DNA from: Zygnema cylindricum
Lineage: Eukaryota > Streptophyta > Zygnematophyceae > Zygnematales > Zygnemataceae
Direction of reading: 5' to 3'
Length of the DNA stretch: 64,000 nucleotides
Assembly: GCA_037447655.1 (NCBI GenBank)
Contig: JBBHKE010000498.1
Coordinates: 1 to 64,000 of the forward strand
Under the pieces are notes generated by a model that was given only the letters and a program-made list of their open reading frames with translations, searched no databases and was not told where the DNA came from. Position 1 is the first letter of the stretch. Each line of letters starts with the position of its first letter. The position numbers were made by a program, and so were the translations under genes. This document shows positions 24,701 to 33,779 of the stretch, piece after piece.

Positions 24701-27700
24701 CAAGTTGAGTTGGCTTTAGTATTGTTAGAAGGTGTAAGGAGGTTTTGACGCAATTGTCCATGATAGACGCGAAACCACTTTCGACATGTTCAGACTTGAA
24801 AGTGCAGTCGAACAAGTCAAAGAATCTGGAAACAGTGAATGTCCCGTACAAGGAGCAACCGGGTGCCTCATCTCATTGATTATCAAGACAACGCTGGATA
24901 TTGCTATTGGAGTTTCAATGGGCAGGAGATATTGCCAAGCTGTGAAAAAGGTTCACGAGGAATTCGTTAAGTGAAATTTTTGGTACCTAGTTCGTACCCT
25001 GGGTATAGGGTTAATATTTCAATCACGAAGACCGTTGGACTGTTACGATATTGTGACGTGAACTGGGGCGAAACTTTTACTGTGACTGTTTGGAACAGTC
25101 TACATTTGCCTATGCTTTTCTTTTCGGTGGAGGCGTGGTTTCATGATGTTCTCGCCTCCAGTTGGCAATGGTGTTAAGTTCTACGGAGGTCGAGGACTAG
25201 GAATGCTTCAATTTAAATGTAATTTAAAGAGTGAGGATTTATTGTTGGGTGCGTGGAAATTTATTTGGACAGTATGAGTTTTATGGCGTTGGTAACAAAT
25301 CCAGTATTTCATAAGTGTATAAAACATTGAGTTGCATTTTTTTATAAACTAGGTGAGTATTAAGGCGTTGAAGTTCGGTTATATACCTACGGTTGAGGAA
25401 GCTGCAGATATGTTGACTAAACCTGCCATGCGTGATGTCTAGTTAAAGTGAGGACAGGTGATCAATATTCCCACGATGAGAGGGGGACTTGTGTAAATTG
25501 GTGTATCGCCCAAGTTTGCATATGTACTTTTGGTTTGGTACGGTGAATTTGGTTTAGCATGGTGTGTTGATTCGATGCTAGTTATTTGGTACCGTGTTCC
25601 ATGTCTAGTGCACGTTTGGTATCGGTGAAGATGTATCTTAGTAGGCACAACGGGTTTGTTTAGGTGTGGAACTCTGTCACTTGTGTTAGTGGAGAACATC
25701 TCGGCTTGGTCGTTATGTAATTCTTTTGTACAGTTGGTTAAGGGTTAATCAGATTGTGAGTAGAATGTTTATGTGTAAGTTGTTTAAGCTTCCGCTTGTA
25801 TTGTGAATTTTTTGTGCACTCTGTGTGAAGCTTAAGTTAGTTACCGATCCTATCATTTGCCCAGGACTTACTCTGGGCTGACATTTTATTTTTCGAGGCT
25901 TGTTGATTTCAATTTAATTAGCGTGGATTATAGTATTTGTTTGGTTTTACCTTCACTGTGTTTGCTATTACATTTCTTTTCCATGTTTGGAAATATTCCT
26001 TCAGGGTGTACCCTTGATTTTTGTCATCTCACCTAATGACAATGAATGGGACCACCGCAGGTTAGTATGCATGTGAACTCTGATTTCTCATGTTTTATTT
26101 AATGTCAATAACTACTCTATCGATTATTTGTTTTCTCAAATAATTTGTAAGGTGCTTCAAGGTTGCTCAATCGTTCTCAGTGCAGCCAGTTGGGCCAATT
26201 TTCTTTTCAGAAGACCCTCGTTTTTAAAAACTGGATAACCCGCAAAAATAATGTTGGAGACGCTAAATGATTGCGATAGTCACGGGAATTGGGCGAACCT
26301 ATTGTTTTGTTAGGTGTTTAAGTTAGGGAAAATATAAAAGAACCAAGAATCATTGCCTGTTAACTTTTCGAGAAACTCTTCTTGTCTTAGCAGACAAAAA
26401 TCTGATTCGCCCAAATTTGAAAAATAAGTCGCGTCAACCAGGCGTAAAAAAAAAAATTCACGAGTTTTTCTTTCATTCTTCCCGCACAATAATTTGTTTT
26501 TGTTTGCAATGGCCATGCGGCAATTTCTGAATGGCCAAAAATTTGACCTGCGTCATGCAATGGGCGCATCAATCGGGTCATTTGTGCAAAATGAGAATTT
26601 ATGTCCCAAAAAGGGCCCAATGAGTCCCATCCCTTGCAGGTTTTGATGTGCAGATCGAGAGCTTAACATTTGACATCTGGATATGCTGTACAATAGTGAT
26701 GTCTATAAGGATTTTGCTTTGGCGATGTATTTTGCATGTGCTACAGACCTTGTGGTTGTTGACCAATGACATGACAGACGTGTTTTTATGCCTTTGTTGC
26801 GTTAGAAAGTAGTAGAGAAATAAGAGCAAATGCCCATGGAAATGGAGAGCCCTCCCTTTGCCGAAAAAGTTAGCAAGCCAAAAAAATCGGCTAATTGAAT
26901 ATTAGTGTCCGTCACCATCATAACGTGCGACAGCCAAACGGACTAGTTTCTATTTCAATGGGTATTTTCCCTGCAGACGCCTTTTTCTACATAGAAACTG
27001 ATGCTTTATGTGGTCATGCAGCCAATCCGTGCATGTTTACCTCCAAAAATCCATGTGGCGTGGGAGTTTGCGTGAATTCTGTGGTTTATCCGGGAACCTA
27101 CCTTTGTGTCTGCCATATGGGCTATTCGGCGAGCGAAGCTGAGAACCTTCTTACATGTGTGCCAGGTCAGTACCAACGTACACCGTGTATCGCTATTAGT
27201 GTTAATATTTTTTTTGCCGCTTAAAACATCTTTTCTCCGTACACATTTGTCCGATTTTCAATGTGAGAGCGCTAATCGGAAGCTAAGAATCGTACCTTTA
27301 AATCGCAACCGTCATATCCACAATCCGACATGTGTGCACGAAGAAAACCTGTTTTAAGAGACTAAAAAAACATCAACACTAATAGCGATTCGCGGTGTAT
27401 TGAACTCACATGTGTGCCTGGTCATAGGGTGATTATTCATATTGTATTGCTACCGTTTTTTGGCTATTGTTACAAAAAAAATGTACGGTACGATATGAAT
27501 ATACAACTTTTTGTACGATTGTCAACGTCAAAAATAGCGTAGGTCGAGTTGCCCTACCAATTATAATGTAAACAAAAAACGAGCTCACACGTGTGTCAGG
27601 TAATAAACTCCCCTAGGTTTCTGACATGACAGAAAGCAGATTGGAGCGGCAATAGATAACTCGGTTATTTCACATGCTGTACAGTAGTATCTTTGATGAT

Positions 27701-29630
27701 TGAAACAGTTTGAATTGGTGCTACATTCAGATTTTTATCCGGCATGTGACGTTCGTACGACATCTCTAATCTATCCACCGTGGTCAATTTCTTACAGCTG
27801 TCATCTTCGGAGAAGCCCAAAACTATTATAGTGTGCCAGATAGTGGAAATGTCACCTGCAATACTATTTCCAGTGTGTATGGAATTTCAAAAATCGACTT
27901 CGCAAATCAGAATGAGGTATCAACATCTTTCTATGTCTTGTGTTATCTACTCCATTGTCGTTTTTCAAAAATTCAGTCATTACCTTATCCTTATCTAGCT
28001 TTTGCGTTTTAGTTGTTTTTTTGAATTGGCTTGTGTCTTATTCGTTAAAAAATAGAAAAGAAAAAAAAACGTGAACGCTTGGTGGAGCTCACAAAATTGG
28101 GATATTCAAAAGATAACAAGGATAGATGAGTAATCATCAGTGTGTATTTATGTGGACGCATCTGGTTAAAAATGTATGCATAAAAAAAAAATCTTTTATG
28201 CTTGTTTACGGTTCAATTTTTTTTGTAATCTCAACGGTTGGTCAAACCCATGTTCACGTGAAATACCTTCTTTTTGCTTAAAATAATAGCTAAATTAGAT
28301 ACATCTGAACACCAGAAGCCTTCCATCCAGTTAACTTGATCGGATTATTTTCGTTTTGCAGCAAGTGAACTGCAGCATCCCATTGTCTCCAGGAACAATT
28401 GTTAATGTGACTGCTTATCGCAACTGCTCTCTTCCATATACCATGGCTGAGGTCAGTTAATCTTTAGCATTGGCGCAGCAGTTGGGTGAAATGACAACAA
28501 GGTGCTTTTCCCAACACATAATGGATGCTAATTTTTTATTTCATTTTTTTTATGGAATTGTTTCCAACAATGCTTGCAATATTTTTAGCCTAAAAGACGT
28601 AATTTTGAGCACATTAAGAGTTTCTTCAATTTTTTTCTTCTTTTTAATCAGCTTTATGAGGCTGTCCATGATTTTTAATTGTGACTTATGTTCAATTAAA
28701 CTCTTGTTTTTTGCTTGCAGTGTGACACTTGTGCATCGATTCAGAATATGTTTAATCGAACAGCTCTCTTCGGACTAGAATCAGCAAACCCAGATGTTGA
28801 TTGCTTCTACCTTCAGCCGTTCCAGCAGGTTTGGAAAACATTCTGTTACTTCTGAAATGAAAAATTATAAAACGGAAGTTAAATGCACTTCAGTTGAGGA
28901 TTCACGTTGACTACTAACTACGTATATTTTGTCAATCTGATGGATTATTGTTTTCCAGGTCTGCATCGAACGAGGAAATCTTCCGTACCCTTTACCATGT
29001 GTGACGTTTTATGAAGTTAAACCAAAAGATACATGCAATTCTATTATTGCAAAAATTATGGATCCTGGTGTTGGGAAGCTTCAAAATACCATAAAGTTCT
29101 ACACGCTAAATGTCGAAATATTTTGCTCACGCGTTGGTACCTCTGTCACCTCTATGATAGGTCCTAATGAAGAGGTATGTCATAAAAAACGACAATCAAC
29201 AATAAGCCAGCCCAAGAGTCTGACATTGGCAGTCACGTCAACAAGATGGTCTAAAATTTTGTGCTTGCAATTCCTTTTCTGTTTTACATAATGTGTACAT
29301 TTTCTTATGGAATGAAATGGCGATGGATTTTATGAAATTTTGTGCTTACAACTCCCTTTCTGCTTTACACAATCCATAAATTTTGTTGAGGAGTTTTTTT
29401 GAATTCAGGTTTGTCTTGATGCTGGAGATTTGGGGTCGAGTAAGGCGAACTGTACAGGCAGGCGTTTTCGATTCCTCGAATTTTCCACGTGTGCAAATCT
29501 GAAAAAATGTTTCAGAAAGCCGGAAACGTTCAAACGGTTAAACAACTATGCGTGTTCAACCAATTATTTGCGGTCTCTTTGGAAAAAACCAGATCCCACT
29601 ATTTGTGTTTCCAAAGCTGGCCCATGTTAA
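12745..29630 (+). CDS. Main gene: secreted LRR - EGF - papain-like (Cys to Ser) - EGF - LysM protein
   Basis: I assembled 17 exons: 12745-12783 (tentative), 12860-13035, 14274-14345, 15430-15501, 15734-15805, 15942-16013, 16550-16896, 17196-17384, 17866-18095, 18792-18935, 19898-20117, 20527-20706, 26977-27165, 27798-27916, 28362-28451, 28721-28828, 28959-29174, plus the terminal 29409-29630. All join in frame with GT-AG introns and no internal stop, giving about 918 residues. Domain order: signal-like segment, LRR N-cap, LRRs, EGF-like, C1A papain fold, two EGF-like, three LysM-like. No transmembrane segment or kinase follows, so the protein is probably secreted and apoplastic. LRRs usually bind proteins, and LysM binds GlcNAc polymers such as chitin or peptidoglycan; the ligand here is unknown. 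The papain nucleophile is Ser. The intact frame across 17 introns argues for a live gene. Confidence 0.85.
12860..13035 (+). CDS. Main gene exon 2: LRR N-terminal cap
   Basis: Encodes a standard plant LRRNT: a Cys at the front (DAYCEF), then ESILLEFKAGLIDPTNKLSL, then W-N-G and the pair VCSWWFVSC before ..VTKL. The stop codon just before 12860 in this frame forces an acceptor there, or a start at the ATG at 12890. The exon ends in phase 2 at a GTAAG donor, as plant LRRNT exons do. Confidence 0.85.
13225..13690 (+). repeat. Dispersed repeat inside intron 2, second copy at about 48.87-49.35 kb
   Basis: This stretch and 48870-49350 share ordered blocks in the same orientation: ttcc..tgcagc.cgtc, ttctt.tatagGCA.CC, cctaaacccct, ccaattggaa and gctatcgg-type runs. 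Identity is moderate and gapped. The second copy lies just upstream of a gypsy pol relic, so this may be a gypsy-derived fragment, but I see no coding motif. Confidence 0.5.
14274..14345 (+). CDS. Main gene exon 3: LRR
   Basis: 72 bp, phase 2-2, between ttcag and GTAAGC. It encodes DLSFNNLSGPVPTSLGNLQN and ends LRIL, a textbook 24-residue plant extracellular LRR (LxxLxxNxLSGxVPxxLGxLxx). Confidence 0.9.
15430..15501 (+). CDS. Main gene exon 4: LRR
   Basis: 72 bp, phase 2-2, between gtgcag and GTAAGT. It encodes RLSKNNLIGPFPSGLTNLPA and ends LQQL. Canonical LRR spacing. Confidence 0.9.
15734..15805 (+). CDS. Main gene exon 5: LRR
   Basis: 72 bp, phase 2-2, between tttcag and GTAAGT. It encodes YLDQNNFNGILPANIGSLSN and ends LRIL. 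Confidence 0.9.
15942..16013 (+). CDS. Main gene exon 6: LRR
   Basis: 72 bp, phase 2-2, between tgcag and GTAAGT. It encodes DLSFNKWMGTMPASFSSLTK and ends LKYL. The usual Leu after Asn-Asn is a Trp-Met here, a mild departure from consensus. Confidence 0.88.
16550..16896 (+). CDS. Main gene exon 7: last LRR and first EGF-like module
   Basis: Begins with SLRNNLLTGDFTLELQTL, the last LRR, then DISNNFF, then a cysteine-rich segment. Key motifs are CERFCNTTQPGGVCGGRG and CTCDKGYATGENNATC. The C.C..GY ending is typical of EGF-like modules. This exon is homologous to the exons at 6881 and 45009. It ends in phase 1, where the EGF-type exons begin. Confidence 0.85.
17196..17384 (+). CDS. Main gene exon 8: linker and start of the papain domain
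   Basis: 189 bp, phase 1-1. About 45 linker residues (EGRGLGLKIFEG...) lead into SWNWVKRRAVAPIKDQQNC, which aligns with the papain N-terminus (..W(R)..GAV.PVK.Q..C). Gln19, which forms the oxyanion hole, is present in KDQQNC. The linker is too short for the roughly 100-residue papain propeptide, and no ERFNIN motif is visible. The exon ends after the codon for Cys22. Confidence 0.85.
17866..18095 (+). CDS. Main gene exon 9: papain active-site helix, catalytic Cys replaced by Ser
   Basis: Joined to exon 8, it reads C-STSWIFASTSAIESAV, where papain has C-GSCWAFS...A.E. The catalytic Cys25 position is Ser (codon TCT, 17871-17873). Trp26 and Phe28 are kept. Further on come EQILNCSSLARDCSVGG, matching the conserved EQ.L.DC....GC.GG with both cysteines of the disulfide. 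The fold is therefore kept while the nucleophile is changed. The exon ends in phase 0 at GTAAGT. Confidence 0.88.
18792..18935 (+). CDS. Main gene exon 10: papain domain, central part
   Basis: 144 bp, phase 0-0, between tctacag and GTGAGT. It encodes LLLALQQQTAIVGLEASGST and FLNYGPKM. This matches the papain stretch LL.AI..QPVSV.LEA.G..F..Y..G, and joins directly to GVF at the start of the next exon. Fit to the family is strong here, which is why I prefer it to a competing open stretch near 19.7 kb. Confidence 0.85.
19425..19640 (+). repeat. Intronic (CT)n-rich tract
   Basis: The intron before exon 11 holds about 215 bp of ctctctctcttt-type low-complexity DNA on the + strand. The open frames through it (Ser/Leu/Pro-rich) are composition artefacts. 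Confidence 0.85.
19898..20117 (+). CDS. Main gene exon 11: papain domain, catalytic His and Asn
   Basis: 220 bp, starting after tttacag with GVFADENCFSNGVDHAVVVV. The His of VDHAV is the catalytic His159, and the Asn of RNSWGPNWGDKGYMRL is Asn175. GICGI near the end matches the C-terminal G.CGI of papains. The exon ends in phase 1 at GTAAG. Confidence 0.92.
20527..20706 (+). CDS. Main gene exon 12: EGF-like module
   Basis: 180 bp, phase 1-1. It encodes a cysteine-rich module with NPCGNGICIVSGTTNLCKCG and ends TQTCAP. Six cysteines are visible in an EGF-like order (C..C.NG.C....C.C......C). The exon is symmetrical and codes for just one module. Confidence 0.85.
21592..25855 (+). mobile_element. 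Degenerate Ty1/copia element in intron 12
   Basis: Two diverged LTRs flank it: about 21592-22042 and about 25490-25855, sharing runs such as gatgtatcttagta, cttgtgttagtgg and taatcagattgtgagtag. A primer-binding site resembling the plant initiator-Met type (tcggtgtcagagc, 22045-22057) follows the left LTR. A polypurine tract (gatgagaggggga) precedes the right LTR. In order I see gag (22315-22617), a broken zinc knuckle (CYFCGRW, about 23287), an RG-rich segment, a protease remnant (THHVCTDKN, about 23600), the integrase zinc region (SEENLKWM at about 24070), and RNase H ending EEAADMLTKPAMRDV (about 25395). Most of the RT is missing, and stops and frameshifts are many. Confidence 0.85.
22045..22057 (+). 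promoter_or_regulatory. Copia primer-binding site
   Basis: The run tcggtgtcagagc sits just after the left LTR and differs little from TGGTATCAGAGC, the site complementary to initiator-Met tRNA used by many plant copia elements. Confidence 0.6.
26977..27165 (+). CDS. Main gene exon 13: EGF-like module
   Basis: 189 bp, phase 1-1, after ccctgcag. It contains NPCGVGVCVNSVVYPG, preceded by CMFTSK, then LCVCHMGYSAS and LTCVP. The pattern C..NPCG.G.C....Y.C.C..GY is EGF-like and parallels exon 12. A MITE is inserted only 15 bp downstream of its donor. Confidence 0.85.
27181..27397. mobile_element. MITE with long TIRs and TA flanks (family copy 1)
   Basis: 217 bp with imperfect terminal inverted repeats of about 75 bp that begin CACCGTGTATCGCTATTAGT on the left and, reverse-complemented, CACCGCGAATCGCTATTAGT on the right. 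Both ends abut TA (27179-27180 and 27398-27399), which suits a Tc1/mariner-like target site. No transposase. The copy at 55289 has the same ends and shares the middle as well. Confidence 0.85.
27798..27916 (+). CDS. Main gene exon 14: first LysM-like module, N-terminal part
   Basis: Encodes FGEAQNYYSVPDSGNVTCNT and ISSVYGISKIDFANQNE. This fits LysM: a Y.V..G....I...Y.IS...L...N core. The intron splits the module, which is completed by the next exon. Confidence 0.8.
28362..28451 (+). CDS. Main gene exon 15: end of LysM 1, start of LysM 2
   Basis: 90 bp, phase 0-0. QVNCSIPLSPGTIVNV completes the first LysM (N...C..I.PG..V.V), and RNCSLPYTMAE opens the second. The cysteines are of the kind seen in plant and fungal LysM proteins. 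Confidence 0.78.
28721..28828 (+). CDS. Main gene exon 16: LysM 2
   Basis: 108 bp, phase 0-0, between ttgcag and GTTTGG. It encodes CDTCASIQNMFN, then ESANPDVDCFYLQPFQQ. DTC.SI...F....L...NP.V.C..L.P...VC is a good match to plant LysM with its conserved cysteines. Confidence 0.85.
28959..29174 (+). CDS. Main gene exon 17: LysM 3
   Basis: 216 bp, phase 0-0. After VCIERG it has CVTFYEVKPKDTCNSIIAKI, the Y.V..GDTC.SI start of a third LysM. Its middle (TIKFYTLNVEIFC..) is longer than usual, with an extra stretch before PNEE, so this module is less regular. Confidence 0.78.
29409..29630 (+). CDS. Main gene last exon: cysteine-rich tail and stop
   Basis: Starts VCLDAGDLG, which closes the third LysM, and goes on as a basic, cysteine-rich tail (CANLKKCFRKPETFKRL) to a TAA at 29628-29630. 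There is no transmembrane helix or GPI-like hydrophobic end, so a soluble secreted product is likely. The terminal exon boundaries rest on the ttcag acceptor and the open frame. Confidence 0.8.
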   Translation, partial: VCLDAGDLGSSKANCTGRRFRFLEFSTCANLKKCFRKPETFKRLNNYACSTNYLRSLWKKPDPTICVSKAGPC

Positions 29631-30459
29631 GGAGCATGGAGAGTATTATACGAGTTATTTTTTACTATTATGTCTGATTTTATCTAGTTAAAAGATTCAA
29701 AACGAGTTGTAATACCTAAAATTGTTGGAGTTTTGACAACGTCAGAGTTTCCTTTTGGTGTCCGTCCTGAACATATCATTGATTATTTACCTTGGAGGTT
29801 GCTTATCTGATGTTGCTTAATAGGAAAAAGACCATCAACTAACCAAGTTAAAATTTTAAAATTTTAGACTTAGTATTCTGTGTTACGGCATTCAATCTGG
29901 TCGTATTTTGATTGCAAACAGTTGGGTCCAATCTATCCATGATGGTCAAAAAAGTATAGACACGATTCAGTTTAATCAGATATTCAGTGGTTAAAGACAG
30001 GTTAAGAAAAGCAGTTGTCCCTTAGCAAACACATAGCAGAAAAACGAGGGGCAAGTGAGTGAAAGGCAAAGTGTTTGAAGGTAATACGGGAGCAAGAGAG
30101 AGATCTACCATAAATTTGAAGGGCGCTAAATGCTGGAAATGCCTTAAGTAGTCAACAAGCATATTTTTATTTTTAAATTGGTGTTCATTTGTTTGGTTTC
30201 TGTTTTCTTTTCTTCAATGGATAATGGTTTCTTTGATTAGGATTGAATGACACGTTTCTTGTTTGAACAAATGCATATTGGTATTTTTTGTTGTTCTGAG
30301 AAAACTGCTGGTACTGAAGATGAAGAAGAGGCAGCAGCAGTAGTCATTGTAGAACAAATCAAGAGAAGAAGCTTCCACAAATACCGAAGGCAGAACAACA
30401 ACTTTGACAGACAATAACTTGCAATATAAAAACACAATAGTCCTACAAATCTACCACGG
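29631..30459. other. 3' flank of the main gene, no gene seen
   Basis: Presumed 3' UTR and intergenic DNA. I see no further exon. The minus-strand open frames at 30214-30503 run through a Ser-rich (gcagcagcag) stretch and have no family motif. Confidence 0.45.
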
Positions 30460-31141
30460 TGTAGATAACATACAAAAGAACATACACACAAAATTTCACT
30501 CAATTCTGCTTACAGATCTGTGAGACATTCAAAGATGAAATTTACATAAAACTGAATGTACAGTTTTCATATCATTTGATCATAATCAATCAAAATTACT
30601 AAGTCCTACTTAAATACACTAAATCTACACTAAGATGTACGGAGGCATTCCAGTCGTACGTCTAACATCCTAACACAACAAATACTGTGAGTATACTCGT
30701 GTACGGTATGTCTTAAATCACATAGTCTACACTAATCAACTAATTCGCTACAGACAAAATTATATTCTACCAAATATTTACACCAACGTTCAGACAACAA
30801 ACAAGTTATAGTGATCTAGTCATGCCTCGTCAGTATTCGTTGGCGGCGGCTGTCAGCCGTCCGATTAGAGAATTTGGCACCGTAGATGTAACTTCAAGAA
30901 GTCCAGGGGTCCTCTCGAATTTATGTACGTCCACAGAGGACATACTCACGCATTTATCTCAAATGACGACGTGTGTCCCAAGTGTGAGTGAATCGTGAAC
31001 TCCCAACTTCACTGTCAAACTAATTCCGGTAAATACTTCACCTGAACCGGACTCAGACAAAAAATAACCTAAGTCCTGAACAACTCTCTCTCTCTCTCAC
31101 AACCGAAAAATAGAGAGGACTAAAGCTTTCCAAAAACAACA
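30460..31141 (-). repeat. 3' LTR of a minus-strand copia element (left end approximate)
   Basis: On the minus strand a polypurine tract (ttTAGGGGAG) is followed at 31141 by TGTTG, the usual start of a copia LTR. The next few hundred bases resemble the LTR that starts at 42061, sharing for example aaagctttc and the ctcagacaaaa...taagtcct block. The outer end is not sharp, so 30460 is an estimate. Confidence 0.55.
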
Positions 31142-31149
31142 CTCCCCTA

Positions 31150-33567
31150 AAGCTTTAGACTGACTAGTCTCTTAACCCACATGCATCCCTACAGAATTCT
31201 AATTTGGGTGTGGGTAGAGGTTTTGTCATCATGTCAGCAACCATTTGCTCATCCGGTAAATAACTCAGCTTCAGGACTTTTCGCATCACTTTCTCTCTCA
31301 CAAAATGCAACTTGATGTCAATGTGCTTACTGTTAAAGTGATGGCTTGGATTAGATGCAATTGTTATGGCTGCCTGATTATCACACCACACTATTTGAGG
31401 TCCAGATTGCATAAAGAGAAGCTCTTGGAAAAGAGACTTTACCTAAAGCAACTATTTAAATGCCGAGCTGGCAGCCATGTACTCAGCCTCCATGGTAGAC
31501 TGAGCTGTGACCTTCTAAAGTTTGTTGCTCTAGCAGCAAGTTCCACTTCTGATCTTCAGAATGTATCCGGTGGTGGAGCGTCGGCTGGGCATATCTTCAT
31601 AACTCGCATCACTCCAAGAATGAATTTTGACTTCCTCTCCACCCAGTGAGAGTCTAAGACTTCGAGTTCCTGCAAGATAGCGAAAAACTCTCTTTGCTGC
31701 CTCCTAGTCTGACTTCCTCGGATTTTGCAAGCTTCGGGTCAAAGCTCCAACCGCGGCTGCGATGTCTGGATGAGTACAGTTCATGAAATAAATGAGACTT
31801 CTGACAATATGCCTGTAAGGAATAGAGGACGTAGAATCTGCCTCCCCTAAATCCAATAAATCATCAACCAAAACACCACCATCCGTTTCCGTACCCTCCA
31901 ACTTCTGCCTGAATTCCATAGGGGTGGCACTCCCATTTGCTTCTAACATGCCAAACTTTTCTAGCATGTTCCAGATTGCTTCTTTCTGAGTTAAATAAAT
32001 AATTCACTGTTTCCTATCTCTTTCTACCAGAATTCCAATGATATACTTTGCCTCACCCAAGTCCTTCATTTCAAACGGAGAATTTAGAGCTGCTTTTATT
32101 TTATTAATTTCATTGATAGATTTGCTAATCAACAACAAATCATCTATATACACTGCCACATAAATCACTCCATCCTCACCTTGCATTACATAGACTAGGT
32201 GATTTGAAATGATCCTGGTAAAGCCAAGATTGGGTAAAAACTCATCTAACTTCAGGTTCCATTGTCTCAAAGCCTGTTTCAGACCATACAAGGACTTCAA
32301 CAGTTTACAGACCAGATTTTCTTTTTCTTTTTCTGCATACATCTGTGGATGCTTCATATAAATTACTTCCTCTAAATCACCATACAAGTAAGCGGTCTTA
32401 ACCTCCATCAGATGCTGTTCCATATCCTCTATTGCAGCAAGAGACAACAAAACTGTAACAGTAGGAAAGTGAACCACAGGAGAGAAGGTCTCTTCATAAT
32501 CAATTCCCTTCTTCTAACTTAATCCGTTAGCAACAAGTCTAGCATTATATCTCTGAATTGTATTATCAAGATTCAATTTTAATTTGAAGACCCACTTACA
32601 ACCGATAGCTTTGCGATTCGGTGAGAGCTCCACAAGTTCCCAAGTTTGGGCTTCCATAATTGACTTTATCTCATCATTTGCAGTCGAGATCCAATAATCC
32701 TTTTCAAGAACTGAAAAGCTTCCTGAATAGTAAGCGACACCCCTATGCTTGCAAAAAAAGCACTCTCCACTCGGTCGCCTGGAAAGCGGCTACTTTGCCT
32801 TCTTTCCTTGTGAAAATCAGACGCGGGTATTGTTGGTCCCCTAGTGTGCCGCAGAGGGCGTATAGTGGTAGGAGCAGCTCAAAAAGTAAAATTTGACGCC
32901 CCAGAGGCATTTGGCAAAGATGTAGAGGTAGTAGAAGGAGACAGAGTTAAAGGTACCTGCTCAAGAATGATATTCTTTTGTATTTTCTCATTCCTTTCAG
33001 CTGCATCCATACTAAAAACATCCACAGATTGACTCTCTTCTTTAATCTGAATATTCTAGGCTGTCTGAAGGCATCCTCTTTGAGGATTATACACTCTATA
33101 ACCTGCAGATTCATCATCATAGCCTAAAAAGACACCAGCTACAAATTTTGGACTAAGCTTCCAATTAGGAAGATTATCCAAGAAAAAACATTTTCTACTA
33201 AAGGCTCGAAAATGACTGATATTTGGCTTTCTGCCTGTCCATACCTCATAGGGTGTCTTACCCTTAACACCTCGGTTTTCCACTCTATTTCTGATGTAGG
33301 AAGCACAATGAAAAGCTTCCCTTCAAAACTTTGGATCCACACCTTTATCGGCCAGCATCGAGGGAGCAAATTCAGTCAAAGTTCGATTGAGTTTCTTGGC
33401 CACACCATTTCGTTCTGGTGTGTACAGACCAGTAAGTTCACGAGAGATGCGATTTTCTTTCAAAAATTTAGCAAAGGCATGGGATAGCATCCGTCCGCAA
33501 AGCAACAATAGATTTGCCGTGAAGTTTCTCCGCCCAGATTTTGTATTGTTGAAAGTGAGTTAAGACT
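31150..33567 (-). pseudogene. 5'-truncated Ty1/copia pol (integrase, RT, RNase H), broken
   Basis: Reading the minus strand from 33567: the integrase core (about 33562-33323, with IWAEKLHGKSIVALRTDA), ERNGVAKKLNRTL, the integrase C-terminal part (GVKGKTPYEVWTGRKPNISH), then RT (32477-32004) with SLYGLKQALRQW and the YIDD active site at 32150-32139. RNase H follows (VWCDNQAAITIASNPSHHF, then MVADMMTKPLPTPKLEFC). Frames are broken by stops and shifts, so it cannot make a full polyprotein. Gag and protease are absent; the element is cut at about 33567. It belongs to the same lineage as the array at 57.5-64 kb. Confidence 0.88.
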
Positions 33568-33779
33568 TCTCTCTTATTACTAGTAGACGTTAAACATGTC
33601 GCATAGTTTGATTAGACCGCCACTTAGAGTGCTTTATTTTACATATCCGTAGAGCAAAATTTTACACATGTGACTATTTTTTTCTCTACCTACATAAATC
33701 TGAAATCTACCTTTGTGATTTATCTACGTTCGCTCATCTCTGATATTTGAATCTGAAACGTGCGTAGTCTTAGAAATCT

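Larger units (their letters stand above)
20707..26976 (+). other. Long intron (6.27 kb) carrying a copia relic
   Basis: This is the longest intron of the gene. It starts GTTTTG and ends ccctgcag. Much of it is a degenerate Ty1/copia element in the same orientation as the gene. I saw no further EGF exon in the rest. Confidence 0.7.
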
